40,645 nt of DNA from Bacteroidales bacterium (lineage in GTDB: Bacteria; Bacteroidota; Bacteroidia; Bacteroidales; P3), in the NCBI GenBank assembly GCA_017550405.1, contig JAFZPH010000010.1, positions 1-40,645 of the forward strand, given 5' to 3'. The translations under genes were made by a program, and so were the position numbers. The notes under the pieces were generated by a model. The model was not told where the DNA came from. It did not search any database and was given only the letters and a program-made list of their open reading frames with translations. Below, piece by piece: positions 1-8,000 of this stretch (its first letter is position 1; each line of letters opens with the position of its first letter).

Positions 1-6
1 CGGCAT

Positions 7-134
7 GTCACAGCCTGCAAAATGACTATTAGCGCATTCCATTAAGCCGATTTTTACAAAAACCTTTTGAATCGCTCAAAACGCCTTCTGCTCCTATATT
101 CAGACTGTGTCGCAGCCTGCAAAATGACTATTAG
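7..134. repeat. Pair of 26-nt direct repeats in the gene-free left edge
   Basis: Positions 7-32 and 109-134 carry the same 26 nt with one mismatch (position 10 against 112); both contain GCCTGCAAAATGACTATTAG. The period is 102 nt. The stretch 1-235 has no credible gene. Further right, short GTTTACA words recur near 150, 182 and 203. The pair may be the end of a longer array that starts outside the window. The 76-nt gap between copies is too long for ordinary CRISPR spacers. Confidence 0.6.
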
Positions 135-235
135 ACCTAAACTGAATCGGTTTACATTGTATAGTTTATATCCCTAATCTGGTTTACACCATCACCGTTT
201 TAGTTTACACTTCTTGCCCCTTCACCTGTTTGGGT

Positions 236-1039
236 TTATTGTTTCTCGGTCATGTATTTCCAGTAGCGGCGGGGCATGTCGCTCAGCTGCTTCCGGGGGT
301 TGATGCGCTCCCGGATGCAGATGGCTTTGAAGTAGGTGCGCCAGAGGTCTTGCAGCAGTTGGTCGTCGCTGCTCAGCACCTCTTCGTCCAACTTTCCGTT
401 GTCAAGGTTGAAAGGCACTGCTGACTCGTCCTCAAGGGTGATACGGACGGGGAGATGCTTGCCGACAGGCGTGGAGTCTTCGCCATCGTAGTAGTAGCCG
501 TAATGGCGGTGGGCATCGTATATCAGCCATGGTTGGTCGCGGAAACGGTCGGCGAAATGGTCGATGATTAGCGGCAGCACATTGTGGTCGGGTGATACGA
601 CGGCGAGATAGGTGCCATCTTTGGCCTTCTGGAAACGGATGAACTGTTTCATGCGCAGCTGTTCGTGTAACACCTTACGGGCGATATTGGTCACCTCCAA
701 CACATCGGGGTCGGCGAAGTTACGTTCGATACTGGGGGCATCAGCCTTCTGTTGGAAGACTTTGCAGATATATCGGTATAAGGGATTGTTGAGCTCCTGC
801 ATCTCCGACAGCCAGCCGACAGCAATGAGCCGCACTGCCTCGCGGCTCAACCGCTTCTCCAACCCTCTCCACACACGCTGGGCTCTCGCTTCGTCGGTAA
901 CGACCTCATGCACTCCGTCGCAGAACAACGGTAGCGCATCGCCAGTAGTCAATAGGGATTCCGGGCACTCCTGTCGCTCGAAAGTGTCGAATACTGCTGT
1001 CAGCAGCCCGTCCAATGTCCCGTCGAAGGTGTATACCAT
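236..1039 (-). CDS. DUF4130 (TIGR03915-type) DNA-metabolism protein
   Basis: This 267-aa protein matches the DUF4130 family, which is predicted to act in DNA repair or modification and is almost always encoded beside a radical SAM protein of the TIGR03916 type. In many genomes the domain is fused to a uracil-DNA glycosylase; here it stands alone. Visible family features are the YDxHRHYGYYYDG stretch near residues 175-185 and the C-terminal arginine-rich end containing INPRKQLSDMPRRYW. The partner is the next gene upstream (1165-2454), 125 nt away, which supports the call. The start ATG at 1039 follows the residues VYTFDGTLDGLLTAVF, a typical family N-terminus. The biochemical reaction of the pair is not established. 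The nucleotides directly before the start are heptamer repeats and not a recognisable ribosome binding site. Confidence 0.85.
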   Translation of the reverse strand: MVYTFDGTLDGLLTAVFDTFERQECPESLLTTGDALPLFCDGVHEVVTDEARAQRVWRGLEKRLSREAVRLIAVGWLSEMQELNNPLYRYICKVFQQKADAPSIERNFADPDVLEVTNIARKVLHEQLRMKQFIRFQKAKDGTYLAVVSPDHNVLPLIIDHFADRFRDQPWLIYDAHRHYGYYYDGEDSTPVGKHLPVRITLEDESAVPFNLDNGKLDEEVLSSDDQLLQDLWRTYFKAICIRERINPRKQLSDMPRRYWKYMTEKQ

Positions 1040-1046
1040 GTTAATT

Positions 1047-1074
1047 GAGAATTGAGAGTTGAGAATTGAGAATT
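1047..1074. repeat. Heptanucleotide tandem repeat before the DUF4130 start
   Basis: Four consecutive 7-nt units GAGAATT (one is GAGAGTT) run from 1047 to 1074, with a degenerate fifth unit at 1040-1046. On the coding (minus) strand they read AATTCTC and end next to the start codon at 1039, so they occupy the place of the translation-initiation region. Changes in copy number would alter leader length but not the reading frame. Confidence 0.8.
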
Positions 1075-1164
1075 ATCCGGGTGCGGCTATGGTTGTGCGA
1101 TTACAAGGTTGAATGTGGGAATGTGTTAATTCGTTAATCACTACCCATTAGCTACCGTTCATGT

Positions 1165-2454
1165 TCAGTCATCAAAGTTGAGGGTCAGCTGTTTTTCCTG
1201 TTCGGCCAATCTTTGTTGGCGTTGAGAGACGAGCAGCGGGCGCAGCCGTTCAGGGCTGAGCTCGTTGATGCCGCGGATGGGTTGCAGGGTGGAGGCGGTG
1301 AGCTCGTGGCAGGTGATAAAGTATTTGGCTTTCTTCATCACCACGCCCATCTTCCGCAGATGTTCAGAAGTGAGTCGGCAGGAGCGGCGAGCGTTGATGA
1401 TGAGCCATGCCGATTTTGTCCCCAATCCCGGCACACGCAGCAGCCATTCGTAGTCGGCGGTGTTGATGTCGATAGGGAAGGCCTCCGGGTGGCGCATCGC
1501 CCACGCCAGCTTGGGGTCCATTTCGAGTTCGAGGTTAGGGTGCAGGTCGTCCACAATCTCCTCCACTTTGAAATGGTAGAACCTCAGCAGCCAGTCGGCT
1601 TGGTAAAGCCGGTTTTCTCGAACCAAAGGGGGCTGTTTCAGCACCGGCAGGCGTGAGTCGTAGGTGTTCACGCTGATATAGCCCGAATAGTATACGCGCT
1701 GTATGGTGGGCTGATTGTAGAGCATGGACGACATCGTCAGTATGTCGCGGTCGCTGTCCTTAGTGGCCCCCACAATCATCTGAGTCGACTGTCCCGCAGG
1801 CACAAAGCGCGGCGCATGGCGGTAGCGGCGGCGGTCCTCCTTGTTTTCCAGCACCCCCTGCTGTATCAGTTTCATGGGTTGGAAGACGCTTTGGTGGTCT
1901 TTCTCCGGTGCCAGCAGCTTGAGCGACTCCTCACGGGGAATCTCGATATTCACGCTCATACGGTCGGCATAGAGTCCTGCCTCGTTCAATAGCTCCTGTG
2001 AGGCGCCTGGGATGCTTTTCAGATGGATATAGCCGTTGAAACGGTGTACTGTCCGCAGGTCGCGCACGATGGCCACAAGGCGTTCCATGGTATAGTCGGG
2101 GTTGCGTACCACACCGCTTGAGAGGAACAGCCCCTCGATATAGTTGCGACGGTAGAACTCCATGGTGATGTTCACCAGCTCCGAGACAGAGAGTGTGGCG
2201 CGCTTGATGTCGTTCGAGCGGCGGTTGACGCAGTAGGCACAGTCGTACATGCAATAGTTGGTCAGCATCACCTTCAGCAACGAGATGCAGCGTCCGTCGT
2301 CGGCAAACGAATGGCAGATGCCAACCCCTCCCACGGTGCTACCCACCATGCCCTGTTTGCCCCGTCGCACGGTGCCGCTCGACGAGCATGACACATCATA
2401 CTTCGCCGACTCGGCAAGGATGCGCAACCGTTCCAATGTGCTGTCCGTCAACAT
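1165..2454 (-). CDS. Radical SAM protein of the TIGR03916 DNA repair-associated family
   Basis: The 429-aa protein has the radical SAM 4Fe-4S motif CX3CX2C at C68, C72 and C75, in the context YCMYDCAYC. Upstream sits GGVGICHSFADDGRCISLLKV, also typical of this family. Near residues 330-357 there is a helix-hairpin-helix DNA-binding motif containing RVPGLGTKSA. The family (also COG4277) is predicted to modify or repair DNA together with DUF4130, which is the next gene downstream. It would use S-adenosylmethionine and a cluster-bound electron to generate a radical; the substrate is unknown. The gene starts 24 nt after the stop of the 194-aa unknown, so the two are probably co-transcribed from the typA side. 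Confidence 0.9.
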   Translation of the reverse strand: MLTDSTLERLRILAESAKYDVSCSSSGTVRRGKQGMVGSTVGGVGICHSFADDGRCISLLKVMLTNYCMYDCAYCVNRRSNDIKRATLSVSELVNITMEFYRRNYIEGLFLSSGVVRNPDYTMERLVAIVRDLRTVHRFNGYIHLKSIPGASQELLNEAGLYADRMSVNIEIPREESLKLLAPEKDHQSVFQPMKLIQQGVLENKEDRRRYRHAPRFVPAGQSTQMIVGATKDSDRDILTMSSMLYNQPTIQRVYYSGYISVNTYDSRLPVLKQPPLVRENRLYQADWLLRFYHFKVEEIVDDLHPNLELEMDPKLAWAMRHPEAFPIDINTADYEWLLRVPGLGTKSAWLIINARRSCRLTSEHLRKMGVVMKKAKYFITCHELTASTLQPIRGINELSPERLRPLLVSQRQQRLAEQEKQLTLNFDD

Positions 2455-2478
2455 GAGTTGGCAAATAAGTACTGAGTA

Positions 2479-3063
2479 TTAGTTCCACTTTTGCCCGATG
2501 TCCCAGTGATGAGCTTTCTTGATAACGTAGTCGGTTCCATCCAGATTGAACTCGTTCACTATGATAGGCACAGCTTGGGGGTATTGTTCTATCCATGAGC
2601 CGACGGCGATAGTAAATATCTTGGAATCAGGATTGTAAAAAATACGACCACGGGGAGTCATCTCGTAGGCTCCTACGTAAGGACCGATGTTTCCGTTCTT
2701 ATAACGTTGGCGGTGATATTCTTTTTTCCATACATCCTCATGCATTTCCGAACATGAGATACTGCCAAATTCTGTGCGGGAGTTGGCATGTTGGTAATCG
2801 GATACACGGTGAGACCTCACCCCGAAAAGCTCGTTACGCCCAGGACTATACCAGAAGATACCCACCATCGGCTCGTCCCCTTTGCCCCTGTTAGACTGCA
2901 TGAGCCGCATGGCATCAGCTAGCTCTTCCTCTCCGAATTCGCTGACCGATAGCTTTTCTGTCGACTGATTGTCAGGCTGCACCTCAACACCTTTTATTTC
3001 TTTAAGTGCTATCTTGACGGCAGCAGCAACAATGCGTTGTAATTCTTCTTCTGTTACAGTCAT
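2479..3063 (-). CDS. Conserved-looking protein of unknown function, 194 aa
   Basis: I do not recognise this gene. The first 25 residues are an acidic and hydrophobic helix (EEELQRIVAAAVKIALKEI). The body from about residue 65 is soluble and rich in aromatic residues, with VGIFWYSPGRNELFGV, a histidine-rich EYHRQRYKNGNIGPYVGAY stretch, and a C-terminus ending in AHHWDIGQKWN. There is no signal peptide or membrane segment. It lies 39 nt after the typA stop and 24 nt before the radical SAM gene, so it is probably part of that transcript. Its place between a translation GTPase and a DNA-repair pair does not by itself give a function. Confidence 0.8.
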   Translation of the reverse strand: MTVTEEELQRIVAAAVKIALKEIKGVEVQPDNQSTEKLSVSEFGEEELADAMRLMQSNRGKGDEPMVGIFWYSPGRNELFGVRSHRVSDYQHANSRTEFGSISCSEMHEDVWKKEYHRQRYKNGNIGPYVGAYEMTPRGRIFYNPDSKIFTIAVGSWIEQYPQAVPIIVNEFNLDGTDYVIKKAHHWDIGQKWN

Positions 3064-3102
3064 AGTGGTTTCTTTTTTCAGATTATACCCTTAGGCTTAA
3101 TA

Positions 3103-4938
3103 TCACTCGTCCTTATACCCGGCGGCGATGCGGGCGCGTTTGCGCTCAATCTCGTCGAGGATGATCTTGCGGATACGGAGAGATGTAGGAGTGATTTCGA
3201 GGTATTCGTCGTCGCGGATGTATTCCATGGCCTCTTCCAAAGAGAACTTGATAGGGGGCGTGGTAGTGCTCTTGTCGTCGGCACTCTTGCTGCGCATGTT
3301 GGTCAAGTTCTTGGCGGTAACGACGTTGATAACGATGTCGTTGCCGGGGCGAAGGCTCTCGCCGATCACCTGTCCGGCATAGACGTGCTCACCCGGCTCG
3401 ATAAAGAAGGGTCCGCGGTCTTGCAACTTGCTGATACTATATGCTGTGGCTTCACCGGTCTCCTTGGCGATGAGGGCACCCATCTTGTGGTCGTCCATCT
3501 CGCCCTTCCAAGGCTCGAAGCCGGAGAAACGGTGGGCGATGATGGCCTCGCCGTTGGTGGCGGTAAGGAGGGTGTTGCGAAGGCCAATAATACCACGCGA
3601 AGGAATCATGAAGTCCAACTGCACACGGTCGCCCTTGGTGTCGATGGTACCGATCTCGCCTTTGCGGCGGGTCACCACGTCGATTACCTTGCTAGAGAAC
3701 TCTTCGGGCACCAGCACAGTCAGTTGCTCAACAGGCTCGCATTTCTTGCCGTCAATCTCTTTGATAATGACCTTGGGCTGACCCACTTGCAGCTCGTATC
3801 CTTCGCGGCGCATGGTCTCGATAAGGATGCTGAGGTGCAGGATGCCGCGCCCGTAAACCAACAGGGAGTCGGGCGATGCGGTCTCTTCAACCCGCAGGGC
3901 GAGGTTTTTCTCCAACTCCTTGAAGAGGCGGTCGCGCAGGTGGCGGCTGGTGACAAACTTGCCCTCTTTGCCGAAGAAGGGCGAGTTGTTGATGGTGAAG
4001 AGCATGCTCATGGTGGGCTCGTCGACCTTGATAGGAGGCAGCGGCTCAGGGTTCTCGTTGTCGCAGATGGTGTCGCCGATTTCGAACAGGACGTTCTTGT
4101 CGAGGTCGAGCAGCACAGCGCAAATCTCGCCCGCTTCGACAGGATTCTTGGTACGCTCCTTGCCGAGACCTTCGAAGGTGTAGAGCTCTTTCACCTTGCT
4201 GGCAATCTGGCTTTGATCGCGTTTGACTAGGATGATAGGCTGGCCAGCTTGCAGGGTGCCGCGATTGAGGCGTCCCACGGCGATACGTCCGAGGTAGCTG
4301 CTGTAGTCCAGCGACGACAGCATCATCTGGGTGTTGCCCTCGGTGACGCGCGGTGCGGGGATATGCTCGATAATCAAGTCCATCAGGTAGCTGATGTCCT
4401 CCGTCGGGGTCTTCCAGTCGGGACCCATCCAGCCCTGTTTGGCGGAGCCGTAGGCGGTGGGGAAGTCCAGCTGGTCGTTGGTGGCACCGAGGTTGAACAT
4501 AAGGTCGAAGACGGCCTCCTGCGTCAACTCAGGGTCGCAGTTGGGTTTGTCCACCTTGTTGATAACCACGATGGGTTTGAGACCCAGCTCGATGGCTTTC
4601 TGCAAAACGAAACGTGTCTGGGGCATGGGGCCTTCGAAGGCATCCACCACCAGCAGCACGCCGTCTGCCATGTTCAGTACGCGCTCCACCTCACCGCCGA
4701 AGTCGCTGTGGCCAGGGGTGTCGATGATGTTGATTTTATAGCCTTTGTAGCGGATGGAAACGTTCTTGGAGAGGATGGTGATTCCGCGCTCGCGTTCGAG
4801 GTCGTTGTTGTCAAGAATGAGTTCGCCAGTCTCCTGATTTTCACGAAAGAGCTGTGCCTGGTGCAGCATACGGTCGACAAGGGTGGTCTTTCCGTGGTCG
4901 ACGTGCGCAATAATGGCAATATTTCTAATGTTTTGCAT
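3103..4938 (-). CDS. typA: TypA/BipA ribosome-associated GTPase
   Basis: TypA is a translational GTPase related to elongation factor G that binds ribosomes and helps 50S assembly and stress adaptation. The 611-aa product has G1 ([10 protein letters not shown], about residues 9-18), the switch region with RGITI, G3 ([10 protein letters not shown]), G4 (NKVDKP), and the C-terminal TypA-specific half with [20 protein letters not shown] and [15 protein letters not shown]. Length matches the family. An in-frame ORF extends 23 codons further upstream, but ATG 4938 is preferred because [16 protein letters not shown] is the canonical start and because the predicted promoter at 4965-4994 lies inside the longer version. 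Confidence 0.97.
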   Translation of the reverse strand: MQNIRNIAIIAHVDHGKTTLVDRMLHQAQLFRENQETGELILDNNDLERERGITILSKNVSIRYKGYKINIIDTPGHSDFGGEVERVLNMADGVLLVVDAFEGPMPQTRFVLQKAIELGLKPIVVINKVDKPNCDPELTQEAVFDLMFNLGATNDQLDFPTAYGSAKQGWMGPDWKTPTEDISYLMDLIIEHIPAPRVTEGNTQMMLSSLDYSSYLGRIAVGRLNRGTLQAGQPIILVKRDQSQIASKVKELYTFEGLGKERTKNPVEAGEICAVLLDLDKNVLFEIGDTICDNENPEPLPPIKVDEPTMSMLFTINNSPFFGKEGKFVTSRHLRDRLFKELEKNLALRVEETASPDSLLVYGRGILHLSILIETMRREGYELQVGQPKVIIKEIDGKKCEPVEQLTVLVPEEFSSKVIDVVTRRKGEIGTIDTKGDRVQLDFMIPSRGIIGLRNTLLTATNGEAIIAHRFSGFEPWKGEMDDHKMGALIAKETGEATAYSISKLQDRGPFFIEPGEHVYAGQVIGESLRPGNDIVINVVTAKNLTNMRSKSADDKSTTTPPIKFSLEEAMEYIRDDEYLEITPTSLRIRKIILDEIERKRARIAAGYKDE

Positions 4939-4964
4939 CGATTGGGTATTGTTTTTAAAACTTG

Positions 4965-4994
4965 CAAAGATACGAAAAAAACGCCATATAGCAA
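4965..4994 (-). promoter_or_regulatory. Bacteroidota-type promoter of typA
   Basis: On the minus strand there is TTG at 4992-4994, a 19-nt spacer, and TATCTTTG at 4965-4972. This fits the Bacteroidota sigma consensus TTTG-N19-21-TAnnTTTG. The predicted transcript start lies about 20 nt upstream of ATG 4938, which supports that start codon. Confidence 0.7.
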
Positions 4995-5094
4995 TAAAAT
5001 AAGGCAAAACTCATCTGATAATCTGTCAAAGCGTGTACGGGCAAGCCCCTTTGCGAGTGGGTGGACGCGATATCCGTTCATCGCCTTTCGCGAC

Positions 5095-8000
5095 TTACAC
5101 AACCAATGTCAGGTTGGCGAGACAGATGGCGAAGTCCTGTTCATCGTCGCGGGAATGCCAAGCCACGATGTAGCTTATTTCGGCCGATGTAACATGGTAT
5201 CCACGTGATTCTAATTTCCGTAGTGTCTGTTGCATGGAAGTGGACAGGCGAGCCACAGGACCTATGCCGGGAGCCAAAAGGTAGTCTTTGGAATACAGGA
5301 GCGGGTCACCGCTGCGCAGACGGAGGATGTCGGACTTATGCTCTTTGCAGTAGTCAAGGTATATGTCGCGGAGCGACAAGGCGATACGAAGCGGCTGAGG
5401 GGGAGTGGGCTGGTCGGGATGTGTAGTGGTAGGAATGCGGAAGGCGTTGAATAGCGGTATGTTGGTGTGGATTTGAAGGTTGTTTTGAGCCCTAGTGATG
5501 GCAACATAGAGCGTGTGCAGCTGCTCCTCTGTCAATTCCCTGTTGCTGGGGAAGAGCAGATAGACGGTGTCGAATTCGCGCCCTTTGGCTTTGTGGATAG
5601 TGGAAACGGTGACGGAGGTTGTGTCGGATGAGAAAAAGTCCTCGATGTTCGACTCGAAGAGGTATTCCCTCAGGTCGCTGCGGTAGAGGGTGCGGTGGGT
5701 GGCCTCATAGTCGGTAAAGAAGGCTTTCAGGGTATCAAGGCAGCTGCTGGTCGAATAGGCATTCATGGTGCGTTCCTTGGCTTTGTTCCATAAGCTGTAG
5801 GGTATGACGCTGTCCGTATTGTTGCCCTCCGCAGTGGTGGCTAGGGTGTCCAGTTGTTTGAGGAAATAGCGTACCTCGGCCAGTTGGGAGAAGCGGAAAC
5901 CATTCAGCGACTGGATAAGGCGGGCGTGGATACCTTGCTGCTCCAACAGAAAGACAGCTTGCATGGCATCGTCGTTGGTGGTGGTGAGCAGGCAGGTGAA
6001 TCCGTGCACCCCGCTCTTTGCAATATGCTCCACCACCGAGGGCAGGAAGCCTGTGTTGCCGTACATGTGCAGCACTGTGGCGCCTGCTTCCTTTCGGAAA
6101 GGCTGGCAGGGCGTCTGCTTCATGCGGTTGGGGAGGAGGGTGGCAAAGCGGTTGGCAAGCGATACGATAGAGCCGGCGCTACGGTAGTTGGTGGTCATCT
6201 CGTAGAGGGTGGCACCGTGGTCGCTGACAAGTGCGCGCAGATGGGCAGAGTCAGAACCCCGGAATTGGTATATATTCTGGTCATCGTCGCCCACGGCTAT
6301 CACTCTCATATCCTCATTGCGCCTCATTAGCGACAGCAACAGCCTCGACTCGTCGTTTCCCATGTCCTGGGCTTCGTCTATCACCAGTACACTCTTGGCA
6401 ATCTTCGATTCTTCCACTTCGCCATTCTCTATCATGGTAGCGGCCTTCAACACCACACTGTCGGCATCGTCCAGGTTGCCCGGTCGCCCCAGCAGGTCGA
6501 AACTGAAGGAGTGGAATGTCTTGATGTCGACATAGTGGGCAGCGTTGCCGATAAGCTCCATGAGCCGTATTTTGAATTCTGTGGCGGCCGAACGCGAGAA
6601 GGTGAGCATCAGCAGTTGTTCGTGCTTCACGTCCTCGAGCAGCAACAAGGAGGCCAGTTTGTGTACCAACACGCGGGTCTTTCCGCTTCCTGGTCCTGCT
6701 GCCACCACGATGTACTTCGACACTTTGTCGTTGATGATATTCAGCTGACAGCTGTCGAGACTTCCGAACAGCTGTTTGTATTTGGCAGGAGTGATGTTGT
6801 TGTTGATTTCCGATTTGCGCTCGCCTTTGAAGTACTTTGAGATGAATTTGCGGAAATCCATCTGGAAATAATCTTTCACAAACAGCAGTGCCGCGTTGTA
6901 ATCGCTCACCATCATCCGTGCAAACTCGCCAACGATATGTATCTGTTGGATACGTTGTTTATAGAATTCATCAAGCAGCCGGTACTGTTCTTTGCCGTAG
7001 CGTGCCCTGCGTTCCAACTTCCTTTTCAGCTGCATGGTGTTGTATATCACCAGAAAACCGCCTGCAATCTTCAGCAGCGAGGTCTTTGAGAGGTATAGCA
7101 AGGCCTCATCCATATCGGTCAAGGTAATCTCCTCCCTGTTCCCGAATTGAAGCTGTTGCGTAGTGCTCTGATAATGATTCAGCAACTCCACCTCCGAGAA
7201 GTTCACCAGCGACTTTCTCTCCAGGTCGCCCCGTTCACCCGACAGCTGGTTTTGCTTGTTGGCCTCTTGTATCACCGCAGTCAGTTCCCGCACAACGAAA
7301 CGACATAGTTCCATGCGCCTTTCGAACTTTGCCATGAGGGTTTGGGTGTCGGTCAACAGCTCGATGTTCACCAGGTCCGCAGCCGTATGTTCTTCTTTGC
7401 GCAGGTAGCCTTTGAGCGAGAGGAAGTATAGCATCGTCTTGATTCTCCGTACTGTACTATTGGCAATCCCGGCATTGATGGCTGCTTCGTTTATCTCCTT
7501 ATAATGCAGTATATTGGTGCCGTCTTTCAGTTGCGACAGCAGGAAGTGCTCCAGCCGCAAGGTCTGCTCCAACTCTTTCCCTGTAGTACTCTTGGTAATC
7601 CAAGCCTGCATGTCGTGCGAGTCGGCCAGCAGTCCCTCCTGCCTCATTAAGTTGACATTGCGTATGACAGTCTCCTTGCTCATGCCCAGCATGTCGGCCA
7701 GATAGTCAATCCGGCTCTCTGCCTCACCGTCGCTATTGCCCGAGGTGGCGCGGCAGCTGATAAGCGACCGTATGATGCGGGCAGCCTCTTCGCGGGTTCT
7801 CTCGTCGAAGAAAGGCGAGATGGTCAGCCGTCTCCGTGCCTCGTCCATATTGCCCACGGTGATGCCTGTTGCGAAGACATGGGGTACATTGTTGCTCCGC
7901 TCGACGAAACCGGCTCTCTCGAGGGCGGAGATGGCGGCCTTCACACGTGTCTCTATGTCGTTTGTCTCGTCGCCCCATCCCGCCTGCCGGGCAATCTCCA

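Noticed and set aside
7..134. CRISPR array
   Set aside because: Only two repeats are seen, with a 76-nt gap, and there are no cas genes.
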